A stretch of 21,707 nucleotides of DNA from Guillardia theta CCMP2712 (Eukaryota; Cryptophyceae; Pyrenomonadales; Geminigeraceae), in NCBI RefSeq assembly GCF_000315625.1, contig NW_005434617.1:383961-405667 (forward strand), read 5' to 3'. Position numbers and translations under genes: made by a program. The notes under the pieces were generated by a model that saw only the letters and a list, made by a program, of their open reading frames with translations, was not told where the DNA came from and ran no database searches. The stretch's first letter is position 1. Each line of letters opens with the position of its first letter. Below are positions 1 through 9,163 of the stretch, one piece after another.

Positions 1-115
1 TGCTGTGTTGCAGATTTTATTCATTGTAACCCGCTCCTGGTTCTCGGGGATTCCCACGTGGCATGTAGATAAAACAGAATAAATTCTCAAAGTTCCACCA
101 GACCCCTGACAGTGA

Positions 116-431
116 TCACTTGATGTCAAAACCTTCTCGTCTCAAGCAAGCCTTGTGCGCCTCTATGAAATCAGCACAGTTAGCCTCTCCTTTCTGAACA
201 ACACATTCATCTCTCTTCGCTTTTGTGTCTGGACAACTGAGGGATCGAGTCAGCAAACAAACAGGCAGAGCACGAGGGCTTACGAGCAACAAACTTTCTT
301 TCCCGAGTATCTGCAGACAAAGACCATGATGAGAAGGTTGCGGTCAGCATCTCATCTCGTTACCTTCCCAGCTGCTTCCCGTCCTTGTCGTATGTGATGG
401 GGGGGAGTGCAGAATCAGAAGAGCCGAGCAT
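116..431 (-). CDS. COX17: COX17-like cytochrome c oxidase copper chaperone, three exons
   Basis: Exons on the minus strand are 431-364, 310-284 and 236-116, with introns of 53 and 47 nt. They join in phase to a 71-residue protein, close to the usual 60-70 residues. The joined protein has the copper-binding KVCCSC motif, then the twin CX9C pattern: Cys-9 residues-Cys (PDTKAKRDE between) and again Cys-9-Cys (ADFIEAHKA between), followed by the family-typical IEAHKACLRREGF ending. Known role of the family: delivers Cu(I) in the mitochondrial intermembrane space to SCO1 and COX11 for complex IV assembly, with the twin CX9C helical hairpin imported and oxidised by MIA40. The start ATG at 431 has A at -3. 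No targeting presequence is present, as expected for MIA40 substrates. A minus-strand AATAAA lies at 21-16. The splice model is inferred from phase and homology; identification is secure. Confidence 0.93.
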
Positions 432-1578
432 TCTACTGCGCCAGCTATCAAAACAGAGCAAACGGAGCAAAGGGGAAAGGGGGAGGGGGGAAAGGAAGCG
501 AGGGAAAGGAATCCAGTTTTGTACGAGGATGTGTAGTATTGTAACAGACTATCCTGTGATTCAAACTCATCGTAACGTGCTGGAAAGCGCCACACTCACA
601 ATAATCAATCGCTAATGATGGGTGCGAGCAACGTTGCGGTCGTTACTTCTCACCACAGAAGGCTGGGCCTATTTCAAGGCAGCAACAAGCATGTGATCCT
701 CTCCTCCTCTGCATGTAACCTTGTTCGTACTCCTCTGAATGCAGCGTGTTCACTCTACATAGTCTACTACTGCCCCTGTCCCACTAATCCGCGCAAACCC
801 CCATGAACTCCATTCATCCCCTGACTTTCGTCCCACCATCCCAATATTTCCATCTTTGCTTCCTCCGTCTGTTCCATGCTCTCTCTACCTTCCATCTCAC
901 ATGATTGATCCCTACATGCCGACATCCTCCTCCTTCGCCGTTCCACATGCGCCCAGTGCTGTTACTCTGCCTCCCCTTTCTTTCCCTCGCATCAATCCCC
1001 ATGAATCTCCTGTCGCTCTCCTCCCTCCTCTTTCCTCCCTCAGCTTCTCTGACCATCATCGCAATCCTTCTCCTCCTCTCCTCCTCTCCTCCTCTCCTCC
1101 TCTCCTCCTCTCCTCCTCTCCTCCCTCTTGGCGCTTCCCTCGCCATTCTCTTCATCTCCTTCACCTTGAGTCTCTAGAACGTGACAGTACCGGTTAATAT
1201 CTCTTGAACAATTGGGGTGGGGTGGGATTATTCGAGGGGGTGGGTACTACCATGAGGACGAGGGGGTCATAAGGGTGGGGTCAGCGAGTCAGCAGACAAA
1301 GCGAATGTACGGGGATGAGGGTAACGATTTTAGGACTTGAGGGAGGATGCGGGTAAATGGATCATGGCGACTAGAACGACAGGCTGAGAGGAAAGGGACG
1401 AGAGAGAGGAGGAGCGACGAAGGTCAACAAGATGGCGATGAGTGTCTATGGTGATAAGGCTGCTGTCGTGAGGCCAACCGCTCGATGCCATGAGAGGGGA
1501 TCCAGCTGTTGGCTGAGGGTTGTCAGAGTGAGGCAGGAGATTTGAACTCTGGACATGGTACTGGGCTGATCAGGAGGT
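432..1578. other. Intergenic spacer with pyrimidine-rich and G-rich tracts
   Basis: This spacer separates the divergent starts of the COX17 gene and the EF-hand gene, so both promoters should lie here. Its open frames are low-complexity and I could not assemble a coding exon. From about 820 to 1160 the plus strand is strongly pyrimidine-rich and includes a perfect 8-bp tandem repeat. From about 1210 to 1300 the plus strand is rich in GGGTGGG-like runs that resemble tracts in the other spacers. No TATA-like box can be assigned with confidence. Confidence 0.6.
1071..1118. repeat. Perfect 8-bp tandem repeat TCCTCCTC, six copies
   Basis: Six exact head-to-tail copies of TCCTCCTC, followed by a degenerate partial copy. 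It makes a homopyrimidine/homopurine block within a longer pyrimidine-rich stretch. It is a microsatellite, likely length-polymorphic, and is not evidently coding. Confidence 0.95.
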
Positions 1579-2217
1579 ATGAAGATAGATACTGACTCGC
1601 TGAGAAGCCACCTGAAGCTTCGATGCTTCAACATTGACCTGGAGGTCTTGTGCGAACAGCAGACGGTTGAGAACCTGAGGTCATTCTTCCTGTCGTTTCC
1701 GCGAGGTTTTCGGTTGTCGCAGACCGTTTCACTACTCCGAGCATGCACGGACGTCACAGACGCTCAGGCTATGGACGTGTTCGATCTTCTTGATTGTGAT
1801 GGCAGAGGTTGTCTGAGATTCACAGAATTTTATTTCCTGTGCTGCTTGCTGGTGGCCTACTGCCGTCGGGAGTTGAAGAAATTCATGTACCAACGCTGGG
1901 ATGACATATCCCGACTGCTGCAAGCGAAGTCTCGAGACAGAGAGATCAGCACAGGCTCCAAGGTCGTCAAGGTGCCTGTTGTGAGCGTTTGCTGCTTCTT
2001 CCGCATCCTCGGGCAAGAGAGGGACCTCTTCTCAAAGATGGAGCAACTCAGACTGAGCAAACGCGACCTCAACAGGAACGAGCTGGAAACCCTCTTCTTT
2101 GCCTTGTTTCATGATTTCGACGAGGAGATTCAAGAAAACTTTCTTCCTGATGAGCCAACCAAAGACGGAGAAGGAACCTCTGTACCTAACAAAACACGAG
2201 TTTGCACTGTGTCATGA
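1579..2217 (+). CDS. EFCAB9: EF-hand protein resembling EFCAB9 (CatSper calcium sensor family)
   Basis: One open exon encodes 212 residues; the animal family is about 200. Residues 72-83 form an almost canonical EF-hand loop: Asp72, Asp74, Gly77, a hydrophobic Leu79 and Glu83 at position 12, with an atypical Arg76 at position 5. Flanking helices (AMDVFDLLD before, FYFLCCLLVAY after) match EFCAB9 in order and spacing. The N-terminus (MKIDTDSLRSHLKL), a degenerate first hand near residues 36-50 and a degenerate C-terminal hand near 145-180 (RDLFSKM...LNRNELETLFF) also align without large gaps. EFCAB9 is known as a Ca2+ and pH sensor bound to the CatSper channel of sperm flagella. A flagellar role here is inference. 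The alternative is a generic calmodulin-like protein. The family call rests on remembered similarity, not a search. The next gene converges from the right. Confidence 0.7.
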   Translation: MKIDTDSLRSHLKLRCFNIDLEVLCEQQTVENLRSFFLSFPRGFRLSQTVSLLRACTDVTDAQAMDVFDLLDCDGRGCLRFTEFYFLCCLLVAYCRRELKKFMYQRWDDISRLLQAKSRDREISTGSKVVKVPVVSVCCFFRILGQERDLFSKMEQLRLSKRDLNRNELETLFFALFHDFDEEIQENFLPDEPTKDGEGTSVPNKTRVCTVS

Positions 2218-2564
2218 TGGGATTGACCTCTGCTGTACAACTCAACCTGCGAGATTGGTTCTCAACGCGCGGAAGGACAAGTTTTATTGATCTCCTTCAC
2301 TTAAAAAAAATAACAATTTGTTGTGGATAAAACGAAGAAAATGTGTCAAAGTTCATTCCTTGTACAAGAGAAAAATATCACATCGAGAATATGTGTACAG
2401 CTGAATCATTTCCATAATTCCTCCATCCCTTGAAATGTTGCTTTCAGGAGAGACGGAGATTCTTGTGCAATTTCCTAGCATACATACGAGTTCGTTTCGC
2501 CCCTATTGTGTCACACAGAAGATCCTGAGAGGTGCTCGACCGTTGACCGGATGCTTGCCATGCT
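2218..2564. other. Convergent 3' flanks
   Basis: This spacer of about 350 bp lies between the stop of the EF-hand gene and the stop of the carrier gene on the other strand. It contains an A-rich stretch near 2301-2312 on the plus strand and no supportable exon. It presumably holds both 3' untranslated regions and polyadenylation sites. Confidence 0.6.
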
Positions 2565-4012
2565 TCACAAGGGTTCGGCAGCGACATGCGGCGGGTGCAG
2601 GGTCGGGAGGTGGTATTTCCCGTTGGAAAGGCCTGTCAAAACCTGCAAGAGGCGTCAAAGAAGAGACGGCAGGAAGAGGTTCGCTACCTCAACAACAAAC
2701 AATGCTACTCCCAGCTGTGGAGCCTTCAGCATGACTCTCGGCTTGACGCCTACAAAGAACCCCTTGAAGCCTTCCTCCGCTGCGATCTTGCTGAACGTCG
2801 ATGCAATCGACATTCGCGCCTGTCATCATCACATGAATTTGTGCGACAGCGTACGCTCTTCTTACCCCCGAGCCAGCAGCAGCCTGCATCCTGGTCTTGA
2901 TCACGTCTGCTGGCGTGGTAATGAAGGAAACAGGAAGGGCAGAGACTGTTGCCGCTCCAAGCGTCTCCAAGAAACCGAGTGTATCACGATCGCCAAGCAT
3001 GCTGGCCTTTATCCGGCTGTACAGTGTGAAGTATAGAGCAGCGAAAGGAACTTCTCGCAACATGGTAGCTGACGCCCTGCGCAACGCTCAGCAACAATGC
3101 CTCCTAGGAAAAACTCCTCACCCCTTGTACAGGCCCGAAACGCCGAGCTTCTTCACGACAGCCATCGGATTGTTGACGGCAGCTTTCTGTTGGCTGAGTA
3201 GCTGCATCTGAATCCTGAAAATAATCGAATCACAATGGCAAACGGAAGCGATAAGATAGAATTCACATGATCATCTCCTTGGGACTGGAAAACAATGCCT
3301 GGCACGCGCCGGAGAAGCCCCCCGTCATAAGTTCGAGGGCAAGGGGAAGTCTACGACATGCCCGCCGTCAACCAAACTTCCATGATGGGTGCAAATGGAT
3401 CACCTGCCCTTGCTGTCTTCATACCCACTGAACGTCTTCTTCACCACAGCATTGCAGCCAAACATCGTTGCCTTCTCAGGGGCAACCACCAACACTGTAC
3501 CACCAAGACCCTTATACAATCCAGGGATTCCCTCGTTCTTGATGACATTGAGCATGGTGGGAAAAAACTGAGCGCGTCCCGCAGCCCTGCCTGCTGCCTG
3601 CATCCTCATCTTCACCGCATCCCCAGGGTACAAAGCAGCGAGCCCTGCAAGTAAAAGTTACAAGGCCGTAGAATCAACACCAAGGCAACAAGAAAAACTG
3701 ACCAGCTGCTCCTCCAATTGCGCCGAAGAGGAAACTTTCCATGCTCTTCATTGTCTTCCCAATATTTTGCAGACTGCTCTCGACTGCCTGATTCACCTTG
3801 GGCCTCCAATCGTCCTTGCACATGGATGATTGGAACAGATGCCTTCCTGGCCCAACTTCCCATCCACGAGGAAGAGGAAGATATGCCCCTTGAATGCTTG
3901 ATCCCCCAGAAGCAGACGAACTTGACTGCGGCATGAACATCTCCCCTTGTGCAGCTGCAAGCCCGCAGAATACGAGTGAGAGCAGAAGAAGCGAACGACT
4001 ATGGCACTGCAT
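2565..4012 (-). CDS. Mitochondrial carrier family protein, aspartate/glutamate-carrier type, with signal-like presequence
   Basis: Seven exons (4012-3703, 3644-3404, 3350-3267, 3214-3122, 3076-2866, 2819-2688, 2642-2565) with introns of 58, 53, 52, 45, 46 and 45 nt join in phase to 382 residues. From about residue 92 there are three carrier repeats. Their signatures are PGDAVK (110-115) with NEGIPGLYKG, PKEMIM (207-212) with LGVSGLYKG, and PADVIK (298-303) with EEGFKGFF. VAPEKA, LREVPFAALYF and TPADVIKTRMQ are closest to aralar/citrin-type Asp/Glu carriers (SLC25A12/13), but the EF-hand N-terminal half of those is absent. Instead the N-terminus has a hydrophobic core (residues 8-21, LLLLSLVFCGLAAA), then Phe26-Met-Pro28 and a Ser-rich stretch, like a secretory plus plastid presequence. 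Start ATG has A at -3. In the second repeat Met212 replaces the usual basic residue. Transport of an amino or dicarboxylic acid is inferred; location (mitochondrion versus plastid envelope) is open. Confidence 0.88.
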
Positions 4013-5542
4013 TCTTGATCTGCTACAGCGTGCGCTTCCTGTCATGTCAACCTCCCCTTCAAGTCTCATGGATTTGCTCCATGCGTGTGCCTTTGAAGAC
4101 GAATTTCTTGAACGCATCGCACGTCCTTCTCTTGACACCCTGAAATTCCTGATCGGAGAAGGTCTGCTCTATGGACCTACAGTTGATGTTCCCGATAGGA
4201 CCTCGTTGTTCCTCTCCTTCGAATCTTCGTAGATTCTCCTGAGTCTGGCAGAGCTTCAAACTTCAGATGCGCTTGCTTGCCCAGCGATCTTGCAACGCTG
4301 GCTCCCGCACGAAACTATCAGACTTTTTCGCCTGCAGCAGTCCCCTTTCAACTTTCCTGGAGGTTTAACTGGCAATCAAACGTGCTCTTTCACGACCTAT
4401 CAGTGAGAACGTCTAGAATTGATGCTTGTCTGCTACCTCTTCTCTTTCTGGGTCCTCTTCTTCACGCTGCGATGCTTACAACCCGCGTCCCGCCATTGAG
4501 GGTCAACGCGAACACGTGACTGTTGCCAGACCACCCCTTGGTCGAGTTGAGCTAACCACTCACCCCTCCACATCAGCCTCTACCCCTTCATTTGACTTTC
4601 ACAGTACCCCACTTTTAGCTAGTATGGGCTGACGATTTGACCCCACCCTAGGGCATCCCTGTCGGCCTCCATTCCCTTGCAAAGGATCCGCTGGTCAACA
4701 AGAGACTACCCACCCGGGTGACACCGTCAAATCTATAGGAAAATTGTACCCCACTACCACCATGTTCTTTTACTTAATAACTCGACCCCTGTCAACCACC
4801 CCACCAAGGCTCCCACAAACCAAGATAGGGTGGGTGTAGGACCCTATGTCAACAATATTTTTAGGACCCCCACAGACAAGGCGTGGGTAGAGGTCTGTAC
4901 CCCTACCCTATATATGAAAGTCAAAGTACCCACCCTTTTTACTTCCTCAAGTCTTGAGAGATTCCTCAAGTTTTCCCTCCCCAAGTATCCCCAGGGAGGG
5001 TGGGCGGGTCTATCTAGAGATGATCGAGCTGGCTCGTCGATAGTGGAGGGGTGGGGTACAGACAGTTCTACTTGATGTCCTGGTTTCGGGTCAGGCAAGG
5101 AAATCTCGAAATAATCTCTAAATTATTTTATCAATTTTGAAGTTTCAGATAAAATTTGATTATACATTTCCGAATGCTTTCCTTTCCATGGGTCAACGGG
5201 CTAGTTCTGGAAGTTGATGACGAGATTGAGCCAGTGGAGGGAGGGTTGAGGAGTCGGAAAAGGGGTGGTGGGGTGGAGAAAGTGTAGGGGGGGTCGCAAG
5301 AAACGCCTTAAATAGAACTTTCCAAATAATTACTGAAATATTTGCTTTTGATTTGAAATTTACATTGAATATTGTAAATAAGTTTAAAGTTGACCTACGC
5401 CCCAAAAGAACGGGCCATCCCTCCTCTCCTTCAACTCATTATTGACCTCTGATGGGGATACTGGCAGACCAGATATTGTAACGTATTTTGTTCCCGTTAG
5501 GAATTGTAACTGCATCGTAACGTACAGCATCGAAGAGTCGCG
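4013..5542. other. Divergent intergenic region with GTACCC/GGGTGGG-rich repeat-like block
   Basis: This region should hold promoters of the carrier (minus) and the unknown protein (plus). Positions 4013-4260 may be carrier 5' UTR. From about 4640 to 5070 it is dense in short CCCACCC and GGGTGGG runs next to GTAC, for example near 4747, 4829 and 4927. That composition recurs near 1240, 8735, 18400 and 20430. From 5100 to 5400 it becomes markedly AT-rich, which may mark the plus-strand promoter. The open frames here look like noise. Confidence 0.55.
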
Positions 5543-6743
5543 ATGAGCGGGGGGCGAGGAATGGGAGGGAAGAAGGCGATGGTGTGGGGAGGGTTGATGA
5601 TGCTAGCGATGATGATGACGACTACGATCATCAGTCATATGAAGGGAGGGAAGGGCAGCATGATGGCATCTCAACCCTCCACCATGATGAGCGACGGTGG
5701 GCGATGGTTTTCTGGGAGGGCTGGGCTCAACGTGCCATCGGATGGAACGAAGCATGGAGTGCTAGAGGGAGGGTATGGACAGCCGAGCAAGAGAGGTAGT
5801 GGAACGTACATGGACGGAATCCCAGAGGCCATGGTGTACGCAGGAAGTGTGAACCCCTACAAGGATCTTGCGCACCATTCGAGGACCGAGCGCGGGCTGC
5901 CTCAGATTCGTCATCGATTTCAACCGTCAGCAGGGAGCGTTGGTTATGGAAGCAACAAGATTTTCTCAGCCAACCAAGCAGAAAGAGATTTGGAGGTGAT
6001 GAAGGACTTCGGCCTTGTGTCAGCACAGAAATACAAGCAGGAGAAGACCAGGATCCGAGGGCCTGACTTCCCGGGCTCGAGATCGTCCGCTCCTTCCGTG
6101 CACTTGCCAGAGGGCTGGGGGAGCTCGACGGCCACCTGCAGGGAAGTCACCACCAAGGTTGCTGGGCTGAGCCAGTCCGGCTGGGCCCAGATGAACACTT
6201 TGAAGTGCTGCAATTATCTCTGCTCTCAGAACGAGTGGGGGCAACTGCGCGAAGGGAAGCTGATCTGGGGCATGGGATCGAGCAATCGCTACAGCTCTGC
6301 CATCAGCACTCCCAGTGCTGTCAAGCTGGCCGACGGCACCAACAAATATATGTGCCGTACGTGCGCATGGAACAAGTAACTGTACCCTTGCACATGTGCC
6401 ATCAAGGGTTGACCGCTTGCTTGCAGGGAGCCTTCATGGAACGAGTTCGGTCTCAACAACCTCCCCAAGATGGAGGGGCACCTGTGCAACGCCACTAGCC
6501 CATCGTCAGCTACGGGCGGTCTTGACTTGGGGGGAGATGGAGTGCATGCGCTAGATGATTGCCCAGACGAGGTCCTCGGAGACTTCACGCAGGTATGGAA
6601 CAGGATTGGAGAGATGGCTGTGCTGATAGTTGATGCAGATCGGTGAAGGTGGTCATCTGGCAACATTGGGCGATGGTCCTGCTGGGATGAACCAAGATGG
6701 GCCCATGGGATGGGACTATCCGATCCCTCCAGTCCCTCAGTGA
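5543..6743 (+). CDS. Unknown protein with N-terminal signal/anchor segment, three exons
   Basis: I do not recognise the family. Exons 5543-6375, 6427-6592 and 6639-6743, with introns of 51 and 46 nt, join in phase to 367 residues. The N-terminus has basic residues followed by a Met-rich hydrophobic stretch at about residues 12-31 (AMVWGGLMMLAMMMTTTIIS), which could be a signal peptide or membrane anchor. The next 150 residues are rich in Gly, Ser and Tyr without a known motif. A Cys-containing segment follows (about 220-290, with KCCNYLC and MCRTC), then a Gly/Asp-rich tail ending PIPPVPQ. The Cys pairs suggest an oxidising compartment such as the secretory path or plastid, which is inference. 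The coding sense of exons 2 and 3 is supported only by splice sites and open phase. The stop lies 49 bp from the end of the converging SFT2-like gene. Confidence 0.75.
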
Positions 6744-6792
6744 AGTCAGAGTAGTACTGTATCAAATAGTTAACGAGTTTTGATTCTATTTT

Positions 6793-8084
6793 CTAGTAAT
6801 ATCCCTCATCGTACCAGTAAACCTTTTTTTTTGTCTCGAAACTTCCATCGTGCAGGGTATCATCGAGGGAGGATGTTCGGAGAGCACTTAGTACAGCAAA
6901 AACCACAAACACGCCAGAGACAAGAGCCGACCTGTTCAAGTTATAAGTGCAATATGTCGCAGATCGAAATCTCCTCACAATCTTAAGCAGCGGCTTCAGG
7001 ACTGGAAGTAAAAACCTCGATGCAAGTTGCCTGTCAAAGCATCACCGTAGCCTGGTCGAAGGACAGGCAAAGCATGTACCGCCCAAAGGGGATGTAACTC
7101 AAAGAGTACCAGATCAGAGCAGCAAACTGTATTCCTACAAAGATGATGACCTGGTTTAGCATGTTAGAACACACAATCGGTGAACCTCTGCGCACACCAG
7201 AATGTATATTCGCAACCCCATAGCCGCATAGATTGTTCCAACCATGCTCCCAAAGTAGGCAATGGAGGCCATGGCTCGATGGCTAAACGATCATATTTCA
7301 GCATGGAGCAAGAGAGATATAGGATGGTCCACCCTGTCCACATGTTTTGACATTGCTTCTTCGGTCCAACCAAGAATATCGTGCTGGGAGTCGACCCTAA
7401 GACCAAGCGTACAGAAAACAAGGCAAGTACCTTAACATCATGAGAAGATTTCCAAGACTGTATGCAACAGCGAATTTGTGAGGTTTGATCACTGAAATTC
7501 AACGATTATCTTGCAGATCACAATAGATCCTCCTCGTCACCGATCAATGGTAGCATGAGCGTCGACAAGAAGGTGAAGAAGATCCCCGAGAGTAGACATA
7601 TTCCGAAACCAATCAAACGTTTCTGAGCTCTAGAATGAGCTTGAGAGAAAATTCGCATGTGTGATAACCTTGTATGAGAGGGTCATGGCTTCATCTACAT
7701 ACTCGGACACTGTTTCTGGCTCCTTTTGCTGCCCAGTGATGAGGGTCTTGAAGCAAAATTAGTCTGAGAGCATGGTTGAGTCGGGAAGACCTTCATGGAT
7801 TCAGCCTGCTGCGACACTGTTCCAAGCGGAGAAGATCGTACTGCCCCTTCAATGGCATGCTCAATCTCCTTGGAATCAGTCTCATGAAAAGGACACCTGA
7901 AACGTTCTCGGAGAACTTGGAGGCTGTGGAGTGTAACGCCTGTATCCTGCAAGCAGCATGTGGTCAGAGAGACCTGCTAGAGTTGATCGTCGTCAAGAGG
8001 CCTTACTGCTGGTTGTCTTTCACTTTGTTGAAAGCCATTGTGCCTGCATCCTTGACGGAGCTCATCCATGATGACATCTGCCAT
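6793..8084 (-). CDS. SFT2: SFT2/Got1-family Golgi vesicle-transport membrane protein, nine exons, extended C-terminus
   Basis: Exons 8084-8007, 7946-7791, 7746-7669, 7622-7541, 7491-7431, 7383-7333, 7282-7198, 7150-7080 and 7030-6793 (introns 44-60 nt) give 299 residues. Family landmarks in order: MTLSYKKRLIGFGICLLSG (first membrane helix), FAVAYSLGNLLMM then STIFLVGPKKQ, MASIAYFGSMVGTIYAAMG, and FAALIWYSLSYIPFGR. SFT2 proteins are four-helix membrane proteins of the late Golgi implicated in retrograde fusion of endosome-derived vesicles. The core from MKTLITGQQ onward is secure. The first two exons are less so: an alternative start at 8038 (MAFNKVKDNQQ) has a better context (A at -3, G at +4) but would need a different splice. 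The tail runs about 78 residues past YIPFGR and contains another possible helix (ALVSGVFVVFAVLSAL), unlike typical members. Confidence 0.85.
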
Positions 8085-8795
8085 GGACCTTTCAGACTCT
8101 AGTTGCTCTGAAGCATTGACATGCACACCTGAGCCGTTACGTTGGATGCAACCCCCGAGACTCCCCCTGTAGCCTCTGGCCTTTTAAGCTCTTTCAGCTC
8201 AGCTCGCAGAAATATTTGCACAAACAACAAACAAATTGGATTACTGATTAACTGACCTCAAATGTCCTATACTCTAAACTGTGCTCGCTACCCAGCTTTC
8301 TGTCAGTTCTCCATCCAATCCAGTCCTTTACTACTATAAACATTTTCTTTTCTGCATCCAGTACCTATCCATCAAGCTGTTTCCTCGTTTCCTCCTCTTT
8401 CACATAGTCGACGTGTCCTTTATCTCCAATGGGTCTACCATCATATGCATGCTTTCTTCCTCTACCCTGTCTCCCTCCTCTTCCTCTCTCCTGCCCCTCC
8501 TGCCCCTCCTGCCTCTCCTCTCCTCGTCTCCCTTCCTCTCTTACCTGGGTACATGCCCGAAGGGTGTTTCCGCCATTGCTCTTGCTCGCGCTATCTTGAT
8601 CGCTGCTCCTGCTCCACCACCTCACCTTCTTGTTTCATTTCCCCTACCCCACCCTCCCAAATCCTCACCCCCTTCCGATAAGTTAAGTGAACAAAGTCGT
8701 ACCCGTACTATCCAATGAATTGTGCTTGAAAGAAGGGGTACTTGATACACCCCACCCCCCATAGCAAAAACGATCCACCAAATCGAACATGCCTT

Positions 8796-8819
8796 GATTT
8801 TAACTTAACTTTGAGTAAA
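8796..8819 (+). repeat. Short dispersed repeat, inverted partner at 20795-20819
   Basis: This 24-bp stretch, containing TTAACTTAACTTTGAGTAAA, is the reverse complement of 20795-20819 except for one extra T there. Both copies sit beside a GC-rich, hairpin-rich block, so they may be parts of one dispersed repeat family in opposite orientations. Confidence 0.8.
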
Positions 8820-9075
8820 CGTACATGCCACTGCTCGTACTTCCGAATCAGTCTCAGTAAGGGCGGGCCGCCTCCGGGGAGTCCCGTCGCCGGCCGAGGG
8901 GCCGGCTCGGCCCAGCTGAGCCTCCGGGACGGTCCCCCGGGCCCGCGCGGCGGCAACCGCCGCCCTGCCGCAGTGGGCCCGCCGGCCTGCGCCAGGTTAC
9001 AGGCCACTGAGCAGCCCTGGCAGCCATGCCACTGACCGAGCCTCGCGGCCTGACGATCCGATCCGAGCCATCGCC

Positions 9076-9163
9076 GAGCCCGGCGCCGCCGGGGCGGCCG
9101 CCGGGCCGCTTGTCAGACGGTGTAGCCTACCGTCTGAGCCCGGCCTGCCGCGGGGCGGCCGCC
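9076..9163. repeat. GC-rich direct repeats flanking a perfect hairpin
   Basis: Two near-identical stretches of 27-28 bp (9076-9102 and 9136-9163, both starting GAGCCCGGC and ending GGGGCGGCCGCC) are spaced 60 bp apart. Between them is a perfect 8-bp stem, CAGACGGT at 9114-9121 pairing with ACCGTCTG at 9129-9136, around a 7-nt loop. The function is unknown; it could be part of a repeat element. Confidence 0.75.

Noticed and set aside
814-1164. Arg/Glu-rich minus-strand open frame and Ser/Pro/Leu-rich plus frames
   Set aside because: They are created by the TCCTCCTC tandem repeat and its flanking pyrimidine tract.
7164-7502. 112-residue uninterrupted minus-strand frame as its own gene
   Set aside because: It mixes intron with wrong-frame sequence; splicing restores the conserved SFT2 motifs in order.
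7776-8102. 108-residue plus-strand open frame
   Set aside because: It is antisense to the first exons of the SFT2-like gene, with no motif and no splice support.
8281-8718. 145-residue plus-strand open frame
   Set aside because: Most of it is pyrimidine-tract low complexity (Ser/Leu/Pro runs), and no splice partners were found.
9114-9136. Perfect hairpin considered as a transcription terminator
   Set aside because: It has no U-tract, and intrinsic terminators are not expected in a eukaryotic nuclear genome.
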